A stretch of DNA of 64,000 nt from Paenibacillus cremeus (GTDB lineage: Bacteria; Bacillota; Bacilli; Paenibacillales; NBRC-103111): NCBI RefSeq assembly GCF_007786445.1, contig NZ_VNJI01000036.1, positions 16,422-80,421 of the forward strand. The letters run 5' to 3'. A model generated the notes under the pieces. It saw only the letters and a program-made list of their open reading frames with translations. It was not told the origin of the DNA and searched no databases. The number at the start of each line of letters is the position of its first letter. Positions within the stretch are counted from its first letter, which is position 1. Shown in pieces: positions 34,973 to 44,929 of the stretch. Made by a program: the position numbers and the translations under genes.

Positions 34973-35848
34973 TTAAATGACTCGTTTGGCGCCTACGTAT
35001 TTTGATCCCCAGTAGTTGCTCGATAACGAATCGATATGAATACCGCGAGATGAGGTGGCTGAAATAAATGAATTATCTCCGACATAGATACCGACATGGC
35101 TCGTTGATTTGCTAATTTTGAAGAAGACCAAGTCTCCCGGTTTCAAGTCTGAAGACGATATGGAGCTTCCAGACTCGTCCAGCATCTCGACCGAAGTTCT
35201 TGGCACATCGATTCCTTGCTGGTTGAACACATAACTGATAAATCCTGAGCAATCGAAGCCTGAAGGCGTTGTGCCTCCCCATACATACGGAACACCTATG
35301 TACTGTTTGGCGGTGTTAATGAGCTTTTCGGACGGGGTAGTCTGAGCCTGAACCGGTGCTGGTGCTGGTGCCCACCATGCTGGGGCATGGAATTTTCCGT
35401 CCTTGCAAATGATCGCGATGCCATTATGCTCATCCCATTGCACATTCGTTCCAAAGCTCTCGGAAATGAATCGTATCGGCAAAAATACTTTTCCATCCTT
35501 GAATTGGGCCGGTGACGACATCTTCTTCGAATTGCCGTTTACTTCTGCATCTGCAGATCCGCTTTTGACTTTAATGATTTGATTGTCGCTTTGAAGTACG
35601 ATTTGGATCTCTGACCCGTTCTTGCTCCAATCAATCTTGTAACCCATTTGATCGGCGACGGGACGGATCGGTACTTGCATATCCCCGTTATCGTCGATGA
35701 ATGGTGTTGCACCCGAGACGATGGTATCGTTGATCTGCAGCTTGACTCCGAATTGAGCGGAATAAGCATGTGCAGAATTTGAATGAAGCACGGCGCCGGT
35801 AGCCCAAATTGCGCATGACAAAATAAAGGTTTTACCCGGGTGTTTCAC
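34973..35848 (-). CDS. secreted NlpC/P60 peptidoglycan hydrolase with copper-amine-oxidase-N domain
   Basis: A 291-residue exported protein. I set the start at GTG 35848 because GGAGGAG lies 6-7 bases before it. Signal peptide ends near residue 28 (AHA). A copper amine oxidase N-terminal-like wall-binding domain follows (about 32-150, with VPIRPVADQMG and LPIRFISESFG), a Pro/Ala linker, then the NlpC/P60 domain (about 175-291) with catalytic Cys200 in GFDCSGF, His251 in SHVGIYVG and His271. These enzymes cut gamma-D-Glu-diamino-acid links in peptidoglycan. A c-di-AMP riboswitch precedes it, linking expression to wall and osmotic state. Confidence 0.9.
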   Translation of the reverse strand: MKHPGKTFILSCAIWATGAVLHSNSAHAYSAQFGVKLQINDTIVSGATPFIDDNGDMQVPIRPVADQMGYKIDWSKNGSEIQIVLQSDNQIIKVKSGSADAEVNGNSKKMSSPAQFKDGKVFLPIRFISESFGTNVQWDEHNGIAIICKDGKFHAPAWWAPAPAPVQAQTTPSEKLINTAKQYIGVPYVWGGTTPSGFDCSGFISYVFNQQGIDVPRTSVEMLDESGSSISSSDLKPGDLVFFKISKSTSHVGIYVGDNSFISATSSRGIHIDSLSSNYWGSKYVGAKRVI

Positions 35849-35865
35849 AAAGATCTCCTCCACAG

Positions 35866-35992
35866 AGCCTCCGAGGTTAGTTGACGGGTTCGGGAGAGGG
35901 TTCCCTAGCTCTCCGGTAAATAGCCGGAAAATACATTCACCCCATTAAGAAGTCCCCCGTAACGGTCCTTATACGACCGTATTCGGCATAAT
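35866..35992 (-). promoter_or_regulatory. c-di-AMP riboswitch (ydaO/yuaA type)
   Basis: Read on the minus strand, the leader contains GGGGTGAAT, a CCGGCTATTTACCGG hairpin, TAGGGAACCCTCTCCCGAAC and finally CCCGTCAACTAACCTCGGAG, the conserved order of the ydaO aptamer, ending about 15 bases before the hydrolase start. Such riboswitches turn off wall-hydrolase and transporter genes when c-di-AMP is high. The recognition is by eye, but several conserved blocks are in register. Confidence 0.88.
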
Positions 35993-36141
35993 CTTGTATC
36001 TTTTTCCTTGGTATAAATTAGCACAAGAGGCAAACGGTTTCAACCTATAAAATATTACAGTTTTGCCAATGACTCAAGAGCATACGCATCTCTGGGTGTC
36101 AAAATTAGGAACCGGGGCGGGGGGCCTGCAAGCCTTATGGA

Positions 36142-36285
36142 TGTCGGGTGACAAGAAATTATCTCATTAATGGCCGCGAAAATCGCGGCTTTTTGTTTAA
36201 TCAGATAAAGTTCTTGTCAAAACCAAATGACAAGAACTTTATCACATTCCCGATTTTTGACAAGAACTTGATCTCATTCCCGACG
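36142..36285 (+). mobile_element. TGTCGGG-family element, copy D (144 bp, most complete)
   Basis: TGTCGGG tip and site TGACAAGAAATTATCTCATT, GGCCGCG-AAAAT-CGCGGC hairpin with TTTTT, inverted site CAGATAAAGTTCTTGTCA, direct site TGACAAGAACTTTATCACAT, linker CCCGATTTT, direct site TGACAAGAACTTGATCTCAT and end CCCGACG. It has one outer left site and three sites at the right, with TGTCGGG/CCCGAC as terminal inverted bases. No gene and no target duplication were seen. Confidence 0.78.
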
Positions 36286-36584
36286 GTTGGCAGGGAGTCT
36301 CTTGATGTGTAACGAATAACCTTACTGAAATCTACCCCATCGGGGGGATATAATTATCTAAAAGTGAATTTTTGGTATTGGGGGGGAATCTTTTGACAAT
36401 TTTTGCATTAGCATCAGACGGGTTGTCGGGACCTAGCGTAACCCGTTGCTAAATGGATCATTTTAGAAACAGAGCTTTCCCAGCGCCGCGGCGATCGAGC
36501 AAGAGAAAGAAGACGTCTTGGTGTTTTGGCAGCGGCTCAGAAGGGAAATCGAACGAACGAATGATGACGTTTCCTGGCTAAACC

Positions 36585-36998
36585 ATGTTCCATAGCACAA
36601 GAATTAAGGTGAAAGATGAAAGGAACGTGAACAAGTATATGAGAATGGCATTTGGTGAAGTCGTATTAGCTATTGATGACACCCTAAAATCAAATGAGAT
36701 ATTTTTACAAAACTGCAACCCTGATAATAACGATGTATTCGACAATGCGACTAATTCCATAAGTGGAAGTATTATAACGCTTCGGAGGGGAGGAATAAGT
36801 AAAAAAATTTCTTTTGATGCGGATTGTGAAGCATAGGGAGGATTCAATATTTTATTTGTTACTCCTAAACACTTTGATCCTGAATTTGATACTAGCCCAA
36901 AAACTGCGAAATTTTTCGGTCTTGAAGAAAAGTTATATGTTCTTAATTTTAATCGAACAACTAAAGTTCTGGAAATTATAAGCCCAGGAGCAAAATAA
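36585..36998 (+). pseudogene. hypothetical protein with in-frame stop, about 137 codons
   Basis: ATG 36585 opens an 83-residue frame (includes MRMAFGEVVLAIDDTLKSNE) that meets TAG at 36834. The same frame continues without interruption as GGFNILFVTPKHFDPEFDTS and ends KVLEIISPGAK with TAA at 36996. GGAGG lies just after the TAG, so two genes cannot be excluded, but the continuous coding look suggests one gene with a nonsense mutation. The family is not recognised; size and context would fit a small accessory protein. Confidence 0.45.
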
Positions 36999-37020
36999 GG
37001 GAGAGAAGGTTTTGGGTTTT

Positions 37021-37121
37021 GTCGAGTTCTTGTCATTTATAGGATCAAGTTTTTGTCAAATTTCAATGACAAGAACTTGATCCCATTTCCGATTTTGAAA
37101 AAAACATTATCTCTTTCCCGA
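37021..37121 (+). repeat. TGTCGGG-family repeat, copy E (right end)
   Basis: Inverted sites GAGTTCTTGTCA and GGATCAAGTTTTTGTCA are followed by direct site TGACAAGAACTTGATCCCAT, TCCGATTTT and a decayed direct site ending CTCTTTCCCGA. The order equals the right ends of copies C and D. The left end is absent, so this is a half element or a remnant. Confidence 0.72.
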
Positions 37122-37253
37122 TTTACGCCGAAACAAAAGCAAAACCGCTGCAAACTCGGATCGAGCGGCTGAAGTGCGTGATTGCGATTCATATGGAGAT
37201 GACTACTCAGACAGAGGCGATAAACAAAACACAAACGAACATAAAAAGAAATA

Positions 37254-37282
37254 TTCACACATGATAAAAATAGCGTTATACT
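37254..37282 (+). promoter_or_regulatory. putative sigma-A promoter of the giant lyase
   Basis: TTCACA at 37254-37259 and TATACT at 37277-37282 are separated by 17 bases, about 115 bases before the start codon at 37396. Confidence 0.6.
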
Positions 37283-37326
37283 ACAAATTAGACCGGGAAC
37301 ACAAGCTGAACATTAGGGGGATGAAA

Positions 37327-37340
37327 TGTAAGCGCTTAAA
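37327..37340 (+). promoter_or_regulatory. cre-like operator in the giant-lyase leader
   Basis: TGTAAGCGCTTAAA matches the cre consensus TGWAANCGNTNWCA at 13 of 14 positions. It lies downstream of the promoter at 37254, a position where CcpA would block elongation. Confidence 0.6.
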
Positions 37341-37395
37341 CGAAAGTGGAGCTATTGATCCAGAAGCATCATTTTTAACCTGTAGGAGGTAGCAC

Positions 37396-40300
37396 ATGGG
37401 ATCTCATGGAATCCAGAAAAAGCTCAGCCTGTTGCTTTGTATTTCACTGCTCTTATCGCTGATTATCCCGCTAGTTCAACCGAAAACCGTCTACGCCGCA
37501 CTGAGTTACCCTCTCCAGGACACGTTTGAAAGCTATGGCACGACAGGACAAGCCGGGTCAATCGCGCCCATTGGGACCGCTGTTACTGCCGCTCAGCCAT
37601 GGAAAAACGATTTTGGCAGCGGCGCTTGGACGATAGACGAGGAGACGATTCCCGGGACGGCGAACAAGAACCATTACATGAAACAGACCACCGCGAACGC
37701 CGCTGTCATCACCGATGACTATTGGGGGCAGAGCAACCCTGAGATCACGAGCTCGAGCATTACCGTTTCGGGCAAGGTGAAGGTTACCGGTGGAACGAGC
37801 ATCTACGCCGGGATTATCGCCAGGTATGCGCCGGTGGGGAGCAGTTTAAATTACTACCGGTTTAATGCGAAGAAGAATTCCAGCTCGTACCAATTTTATA
37901 TTGAAAAAGCGTACGGCACGACCGGTAACTCCAAGACCACGGTGCCTCAAACACCGGGAACGACCAATGCCAGCGGCGTCTCCATTCCGAATACCAGCTT
38001 GACGTCGTCGTTTGACAGCTTGGGCTACCTGCCTTTGAAAATGAACGTTATCAACAATCCGGATGGCAGCGTTCTGCTTGAATGCTACTACGGCAACACA
38101 CTGGTCCTGTCTGCTACGGATCCGGTGAATGCAACGCCTTACTTGTCTGGCCAAGTCGGCTTGTATACCAATGCGGGAGCGACCGCTTTTGACGACCTCC
38201 AGGCTACGCCATATGCACCACCGGTGGTCACTCCCGCGGTTACCAAGGTCGACGGCGACAGCTCGGCGGATCTGATGTGGACGGTAGCGCTGGGCAATAG
38301 CTATGATGTGAAGCGCAAAGGACCGGGCGAAAGCACGTATACGGTTGTGGCTGCCGACGTGGCACACGGCGCATTGCCAGGACCTTTTACTTATACGGCT
38401 TCGGGCTTAACGAACAGCGCAACCTACAGCTTCATCGTCACCGCAAGAAACGATAGCGGCCAGTCGGCCGATTCTGCATCCATCGATGTTACACCGCAAC
38501 CTCTGACGACGCCTCCAGGTGCTCCTGCCTCTTTATCCGCATCCCAGATCAACAATAATGTGACGCTGCAATGGCCTAGTGTCAATGGATCCAAATCCTA
38601 TAACGTTTATCGCAGCACGGCTGCCGGAGGACCATTCAATACACCGCTGGCTACGGGAATCGGACAGGGAGTGATCAGCCCCACCTTGTCCTACACCGAT
38701 AACGGCTTAACCCAAGGGATCTACTACTATATCGTGACCGGCGTCAATCCGATCGGCGAAGGCAGCCCCTCGCCTACGGCGGCTATTGGAGTCAATCCTC
38801 CAGCACCGCCTGCCTCCATCACGACTACCTTACCAGGAACCGGCAGTGTCAGACTGTCTTGGACGGCTTCGTCCAATGCTTCAAGCTACAATGTCAAAAT
38901 CGCCGCAACTTCGGGCGGACCCTACACGCAAGTCAATACCACTCCAATCACCTCAACGAATTTCACCGTATCGAATCTGAACGTATCTCAAACGTATTAT
39001 TTTAAGCTCAGCGCCGTCAATGCCGTTGGAGAAGGAGCCGACAGTGCCGCGATCAGCGCAGTGCCCGATGTGGTCGTAAAACCGCCGGTCCACAACTCGA
39101 CGGAGTTAAATGCTGCGCTCGCTGCAGCGGTAGCAGGAGATGTGATCGTTCTCGAGGACGGCAGCTACACCTCCAGCGTTTCCATTAACGGTCTCAATGG
39201 CACGGCGGACAATCCGATCGTCATCAAGGCCAAAAACAAAGGCATGGCCAAATTCAACACAAACGGCATGCTGCTGACCAATTCTTCGTATATCACGATT
39301 CAAGATATGGAGTTTTCGACGCCGGCGAGCACATGGATTCGATTAACCGGGTCCAACCATATCCGGATCACGAACAATTATTTTCATTCGCCTAGCACTG
39401 TCTCTGCTTCTGGCTCCTCGCTTTGGATCTTGATTGACGGGGCGAACAGCCATCATAACCGAATTGATCATAACTTGATGGAAAACAAACTGGATCAAGG
39501 GAAATTCATCGAATTTGACGGCGTCAGCTCGGGAACCGGCAGGCCTTATGAAATCACACAATATGACCTTGTGGAATACAACATTTTCCGCAACACGCTG
39601 TCTCGCCAGCCGAATGAATCGGAGAGCATCCGCTTGGGTGTTTCGCAATTGTCCATTTACGACGCGCATGCAACGATTCAGTACAACATCTTCGACCATT
39701 GCGATGCCGACCCCGAGATCGTTTCGGTCAAAAGCGGGGCCAACACGATCCGCTACAACTATTTCATCGAATCGCTGGGGACGCTTTCGTTACGGCAAGG
39801 CAATAATTCCAGCGTCTATGGGAACTATTTTATCGGGAATAACCGTATTGTGCCGGGAGATACACCGGGAAGTGATCCATTAGGTACCGGCGGTATTCGC
39901 ATTTACGGGGAAAATCATAAGATTTATAACAACTATTTCCAATCCTTAACGGGATCCAAATGGGATGCCCCGATCACCATTACCACCGGCGAAAAAGACG
40001 ACATTATGAACAATCTGAGTTCGTTGAGTGCCCACTTTATTGCCAAAAATATTACGCTGGCGAACAACACGCTGGTGAATAACGGGGCCAGCATCGAGCT
40101 TGGATATGAGCGGTATGGAATGGCGCCGCAAAATATTAATTTTGCCAACAATTTGGTCGTCGGGTCGCAAAAGGAATTGATCAAAATCATGACTCCGCCC
40201 GTGAATCTGACGTGGCAGGGGAACATGATGTTCCCGCAAAACGGCGTTCCACTGATCACCGGCACCCCCGCTTCTCTGACGAATGCACAAGTGGCTATCG

Positions 40301-43300
40301 TGAATCCTCTGATGAAGGATGCCACACTGCAGCTGTCGCAGTCGGATTACTCTTGGCTGTGGCGGGATGACAGCTATGCCAGACTGCGTACGATCCCATA
40401 CAAAAAGCTGAGCGGCGCGAGTCCGGCGATTGATGCTTCTACAGGGACTTACGAGTTCGTTACGGAAGATATGGAGCATGAAGCGCGCGTGGGGATTCCA
40501 GACGTAGGTGCAGACGAGTATTCGGGCGGAAGTGGGGCAGACCTTACTCCTCCGGCATGGACAGCGGGTCAGCCTCTAGCTTTATCGGCGGTGAAGCCTC
40601 GGCAAATCCAGTTGCAGTGGCAGGCTGCGACGGATGACACCAGCATCGTTGCGTACAACATTTATCAGAATAATGCGTTGATCGATTCGGTGTTCGGAGA
40701 TGTGCTGAGCTACACCGCCCGGAGCCTGCAGCCGGGGACGGCTTACTCGTTCAAAATCGAAGCGGTCGACGAGGGCAATTACAAGGCGGTAAGCAATACG
40801 GTAACCGGTACGACACCTTCTTTAACGGGTGTGAGTGTCTCCGGCGTACCGGCGGAGATCGCACTGGGAGGCTCGACGAAGCAGCTGATCGTTACCGGTC
40901 AATTCTCGGATGCCTCCACCGAAGATGATACGGTTGGTGCTACCTTCACTAGCTCTAATCTAAACGCTTTGACGGTCTCGGCCAGTGGGGCGGTCACGGC
41001 TGTAGGCCAAGGAAGCTCGAACCTTACGGCTTCGTATCAAGGAATCACCTCACTGCCGCTTACGATAACGGTCAAACCGTCCGGTCAAGTCGTTCAGGTG
41101 GTGGACGCGGACACGTACGTAGACGGGGTCACGGCAGCCAATGCCGACACCAACTACAATAGCCAGCCGGAGCTGCTGATCAAAAATTCGGGCGGCCGCC
41201 GCGACGGCTACCTGAAGGTGACACTACCATCGATCGTCGATCCGGTCGATTCCGTCAAGTTGCGGCTGTATACGGGAACGGTCGATTCGGGCGCTGATCT
41301 GCAGGTGTATGGTCTCGTGAACGATGCATGGGATCCGGCCGCCATTACATATAACAATCAGCCTGATGAGAGTCTGAGCGACGTCTATTTGGGAAAAGTG
41401 GCTCCGCTCACCTCCAACAGCGCTGTGACTTTCGATGTTACCAAGTTTTATCGCGCAAATGCGGATTCTGTCCTGAGCTTCCGAATTCGCATGTCGGCAG
41501 CGGACTTAACCGCTCGTGTGAAAACACTTGAAGGCACTGATATTAATCAAGCGCCCGCTTTGATCTATACCACCATCTCTAATCAAGCTCCGTTGCCGGG
41601 GTTAGATGCACCTACAGGGTTAAGTGCGCAGGCCTCAGACGCCAAAGTGACGTTGACGTGGAACGGTGTATCCGGTGCGACAAGCTACAACATCCTTCGG
41701 AGCACGACTAGCGGGAGCGGGTATGCCCAAGCTGGCACCAGTGGAACGACTAGCTTTACGGACAGCTCGGTGAACAATGCGACAACGTATTATTATGTTG
41801 TTCAAGCGACGGACTCCGTATCGGTCAGTCCGAACTCGGTTCAGGTCAGTGCGAAGCCTCAGGCCAGCGTGTCTGGGACACTTGGCCTTCTGCCCAGCGA
41901 CGACGTGGTCATCGATCAATCCAGTCCGACGACGGTGTACAATACGATGACCTCCGGATCCTCCGTAGCCGGAAACTTCAACATCCGCCGAACGTCCAGC
42001 TCTCAGCGTATTGCCTTTTATCGCTTCAATGTAGCGGACGCTGCGTCGGTTTCCGAAGCCCGCTTCCGGATTGTCGGCAAAATCAATACCGCTACACCTA
42101 CGCCGCCTACCTTGCAGCTTTATGGCACGACGCTGGATGGCGCTTGGACGGAGAATGATTTTACATGGAACCAAAGCTCCTCGTATCAAACCGGAGGGAA
42201 TGTCACCGGTGTTGGTACGACGGCGTTCCTTCTGGGCAGTCTCGCCTTGCCGGCGAACAACGCCAGCTACAACGAATATGTGGTGGATGTGACCAGCTTT
42301 GTTAGAACATATGGGCTCGATGGCAAGGTCACGTTTATGCTGCTGGAGCCGTCGGGGGCCAATGTCAGCACGACGTTTTACTCGAAAGAGTCGCAAGCGT
42401 CCACATACCCCGGAACCTCGCCTTATCCGGAGCTGCGGATCGTGACAAGCTCGGCTCCCAGTGCTCCTGGCGCACCAACCGGGTTAAACGGCACGGCCGG
42501 CAGCGGTCAAGTCACCCTCAGCTGGACGGCACCTGCCGGTTCGACGGTGACAAGCTATAACGTCAAGCGTAGTACAGGCGACGGTGCATACACCGTTGTG
42601 GCCAGTAATCTGACGTCGCTTACCTATACGGATAAGGGGTTAACGAATGGGGTGGCTTACACGTATGTCGTAAGCGCGGTGAATGGCATCGGAGAGGGTG
42701 CGAATTCTACTTCGGTTACTTCCACACCGACACCACCTGCGACGGTTCCTAGCGCACCGACCGGTTTAACCGCGGTGGGCGGCAGCAGCAGAATCAGCTT
42801 ATCCTGGCAGCAAGTAGACGATGCTACGAGTTATTCGATTTGGCGCAGTACGGTAAATGGAAGTGGGTATGTCCAAGTCGGGACGACCAGCGTAGCTTCA
42901 TACAGTGACCTCACGGTTATCAATAGCATCCCTTATTATTACGTCGTTCAGGCGGTCAACGAGGTCGGGGCAAGTGTGAATTCAGCGCAAGTCAGCGCGA
43001 TTGCCGTCGTTCCGCCAGGTGGAAACTTCGATCTGTCCCACTGGAAGCTGACCCTGCCAGACCAAGGGGCATCGGAAATTTCCGCTGCGCAGCTTCAAGC
43101 CGGGTACTCTGGACCGTACTTCTACACCGATCCGCAGGATGGTGCGATGACCTTCTGGGCTCCGGTGAATGGAGGCACAACGAGCGGGTCGAGCTACCCG
43201 CGTTCGGAATTACGGGAGATGATCAATCCGACCGACGATAACGTCAACTGGTCGTGGCTAGGCAACCATACGATGACCGCCACCGAGAGAGTGACTGTTG

Positions 43301-44826
43301 TTCCGTCAACCGGGAAAGTCATCGCCCTGCAAATTCATGGCGTGACCGCATCCGGAGGCAGCGCGTCGCCGCTGGTTAAGATGCAGTACGATAGCAACAA
43401 GCACGCGGTGGATTTTTTAGTCAAAGCATTGGCGGCGGGTGGCAGTGACATCCATTATGTGTTTAACGGTATCCAAGTCGGGGATTCGTACTCGGCCCAA
43501 ATTCAAGTCGTTAACGGCGTACTTTACATGACGGTCAACGGCGTGACGCAATCCCATGATTTCATTGCGGCTGACCCGAATTGGAAAGACGTGCTGTTCT
43601 ACTTCAAAGCCGGAGCCTATACGCAGGATAATGTTGGGGACAGCTCTGAAGGCGGCATGGTCAAAATCTACAGCCTGAACGTCACGCATCAAGCGGCCCT
43701 GCCACCGGCAGCTCCTGAAGGGTTAACCGCAGCGCTGGGCAGCGGTCAAGTGGGCTTAAGCTGGACGCCGGTTAGTGGCGCGACCAGCTACACCGTCTTG
43801 CGCAGCACGACGAGCGGAAGCGGGTATACCGTGATTGGAACCAGCCTGACGGGTTCATACACGGATGCAGCAGTCGCCAGCGGCACGACCTATTATTATG
43901 CTGTTACCGCTTCGAGTGCGGCGGGCACCAGCGGGTTGTCTGCAGAACAATCCGCCACTTTGCCTCCCGCCGATACGACGGCGCCAATGACAACGGACGA
44001 TGCGCCTCAAGGCTGGGTGAACCATGACGTCGTCGTTCATCTCACGGCGTCTGACCTAGGCTCGGGGGTAGCCGATGTGTTTTATACGGTCGATAGTTCC
44101 GTGCGTCAGACGGGAACCCAGGTCACACTGAACACGGAAGGTGTGCATACGATCACCTACTGGAGCGTTGACCGGGCAGGCAATAGTGAAGCTGTAAAGG
44201 CTACCACCGTTCGCATCGACAAAACGCCATCCGAGCCGACCGCCTCGGCCAGTACCGTAAACGGTCAGAATGGCTGGTACACGTCCGATCCTGCCGTCAC
44301 CCTGACTGCAACCGATGCTTTGTCAGGAGTTCAGCGAATTCGCTATCGGGTGGATAACGGCGTATGGGCTGATTATTCCCAGCCCGTGACGATTTCAACG
44401 GAAGGCATTCATTCGTTCGAGTACAAATCAATGGACAACGCAGGGAATGAATCGGCGGTCCATGCGATGCCCATCAAGCTTGATAAAACCGGGCCTAGCT
44501 TAACCGTCAGCGTGGATCCAGTGGTATTGTGGCCGGCCAATCATAAGCTGGTTACGGTGAATGCTGCTGTCTATGCTTCGGATAGTATTAGCTCCTTAGC
44601 CGGAGTAGTATTAACTTCAATCACCGTGAATGAGCCGGGAGCCGATGAGGACATTCAAGGAGCGCAATACGGAACCTTGGATCTGTCCTTTAGCCTTCGC
44701 GCCGAAAAGCCGGATGTTGTATCGGAGCGCATTTACTCCATCACGTACACGGCAACCGATCAGGCAGGGAATAAGAAGTCTGTCTCCGTTGTCGTCAAAG
44801 TCCCACGTAATAACTCAGGCAATTAG
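37396..44826 (+). CDS. secreted multidomain alginate lyase with PL6 and PL7 domains
   Basis: A 2476-residue exported protein, ATG 37396 behind TAGGAGGT. Order: signal peptide (to about 34); N-terminal jelly-roll-like module (36-275); three Fn3 (276-557); PL6/chondroitinase-B-like beta-helix (558-1040) with probable Lys779 (EIVSVKSGANTIRYNYF) and Arg800 (LSLRQGN); Fn3; Ig-like; DNRLRE module (1234-1396); Fn3; second DNRLRE (1494-1686); two Fn3; PL7 domain (1875-2098) with RSELRE at 1936, Gln1979-Ile-His1981 and YFKAGAYTQ from 2069; Fn3; two OmpL47-like domains; C-terminal module (2364-2476). Both lyase domains act on alginate in known families, so one chain probably attacks it in two ways. Confidence 0.88.
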   Translation: MGSHGIQKKLSLLLCISLLLSLIIPLVQPKTVYAALSYPLQDTFESYGTTGQAGSIAPIGTAVTAAQPWKNDFGSGAWTIDEETIPGTANKNHYMKQTTANAAVITDDYWGQSNPEITSSSITVSGKVKVTGGTSIYAGIIARYAPVGSSLNYYRFNAKKNSSSYQFYIEKAYGTTGNSKTTVPQTPGTTNASGVSIPNTSLTSSFDSLGYLPLKMNVINNPDGSVLLECYYGNTLVLSATDPVNATPYLSGQVGLYTNAGATAFDDLQATPYAPPVVTPAVTKVDGDSSADLMWTVALGNSYDVKRKGPGESTYTVVAADVAHGALPGPFTYTASGLTNSATYSFIVTARNDSGQSADSASIDVTPQPLTTPPGAPASLSASQINNNVTLQWPSVNGSKSYNVYRSTAAGGPFNTPLATGIGQGVISPTLSYTDNGLTQGIYYYIVTGVNPIGEGSPSPTAAIGVNPPAPPASITTTLPGTGSVRLSWTASSNASSYNVKIAATSGGPYTQVNTTPITSTNFTVSNLNVSQTYYFKLSAVNAVGEGADSAAISAVPDVVVKPPVHNSTELNAALAAAVAGDVIVLEDGSYTSSVSINGLNGTADNPIVIKAKNKGMAKFNTNGMLLTNSSYITIQDMEFSTPASTWIRLTGSNHIRITNNYFHSPSTVSASGSSLWILIDGANSHHNRIDHNLMENKLDQGKFIEFDGVSSGTGRPYEITQYDLVEYNIFRNTLSRQPNESESIRLGVSQLSIYDAHATIQYNIFDHCDADPEIVSVKSGANTIRYNYFIESLGTLSLRQGNNSSVYGNYFIGNNRIVPGDTPGSDPLGTGGIRIYGENHKIYNNYFQSLTGSKWDAPITITTGEKDDIMNNLSSLSAHFIAKNITLANNTLVNNGASIELGYERYGMAPQNINFANNLVVGSQKELIKIMTPPVNLTWQGNMMFPQNGVPLITGTPASLTNAQVAIVNPLMKDATLQLSQSDYSWLWRDDSYARLRTIPYKKLSGASPAIDASTGTYEFVTEDMEHEARVGIPDVGADEYSGGSGADLTPPAWTAGQPLALSAVKPRQIQLQWQAATDDTSIVAYNIYQNNALIDSVFGDVLSYTARSLQPGTAYSFKIEAVDEGNYKAVSNTVTGTTPSLTGVSVSGVPAEIALGGSTKQLIVTGQFSDASTEDDTVGATFTSSNLNALTVSASGAVTAVGQGSSNLTASYQGITSLPLTITVKPSGQVVQVVDADTYVDGVTAANADTNYNSQPELLIKNSGGRRDGYLKVTLPSIVDPVDSVKLRLYTGTVDSGADLQVYGLVNDAWDPAAITYNNQPDESLSDVYLGKVAPLTSNSAVTFDVTKFYRANADSVLSFRIRMSAADLTARVKTLEGTDINQAPALIYTTISNQAPLPGLDAPTGLSAQASDAKVTLTWNGVSGATSYNILRSTTSGSGYAQAGTSGTTSFTDSSVNNATTYYYVVQATDSVSVSPNSVQVSAKPQASVSGTLGLLPSDDVVIDQSSPTTVYNTMTSGSSVAGNFNIRRTSSSQRIAFYRFNVADAASVSEARFRIVGKINTATPTPPTLQLYGTTLDGAWTENDFTWNQSSSYQTGGNVTGVGTTAFLLGSLALPANNASYNEYVVDVTSFVRTYGLDGKVTFMLLEPSGANVSTTFYSKESQASTYPGTSPYPELRIVTSSAPSAPGAPTGLNGTAGSGQVTLSWTAPAGSTVTSYNVKRSTGDGAYTVVASNLTSLTYTDKGLTNGVAYTYVVSAVNGIGEGANSTSVTSTPTPPATVPSAPTGLTAVGGSSRISLSWQQVDDATSYSIWRSTVNGSGYVQVGTTSVASYSDLTVINSIPYYYVVQAVNEVGASVNSAQVSAIAVVPPGGNFDLSHWKLTLPDQGASEISAAQLQAGYSGPYFYTDPQDGAMTFWAPVNGGTTSGSSYPRSELREMINPTDDNVNWSWLGNHTMTATERVTVVPSTGKVIALQIHGVTASGGSASPLVKMQYDSNKHAVDFLVKALAAGGSDIHYVFNGIQVGDSYSAQIQVVNGVLYMTVNGVTQSHDFIAADPNWKDVLFYFKAGAYTQDNVGDSSEGGMVKIYSLNVTHQAALPPAAPEGLTAALGSGQVGLSWTPVSGATSYTVLRSTTSGSGYTVIGTSLTGSYTDAAVASGTTYYYAVTASSAAGTSGLSAEQSATLPPADTTAPMTTDDAPQGWVNHDVVVHLTASDLGSGVADVFYTVDSSVRQTGTQVTLNTEGVHTITYWSVDRAGNSEAVKATTVRIDKTPSEPTASASTVNGQNGWYTSDPAVTLTATDALSGVQRIRYRVDNGVWADYSQPVTISTEGIHSFEYKSMDNAGNESAVHAMPIKLDKTGPSLTVSVDPVVLWPANHKLVTVNAAVYASDSISSLAGVVLTSITVNEPGADEDIQGAQYGTLDLSFSLRAEKPDVVSERIYSITYTATDQAGNKKSVSVVVKVPRNNSGN

Positions 44827-44833
44827 TATGAGT

Positions 44834-44866
44834 AACCCCTTCATTCCGATGAAGGGGTTATTTTGG
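44834..44866 (+). terminator. rho-independent terminator
   Basis: AACCCCTTCAT and ATGAAGGGGTT form a perfect 11-base-pair stem around TCCG, followed by ATTTTGG, 8 bases behind the giant lyase gene. Confidence 0.88.
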
Positions 44867-44929
44867 TTATTGGCGTGCCCAGCTAAGCACGCATCTTCTA
44901 GCCGTGCAAGTCCGTCACGGGAGGGAAAT

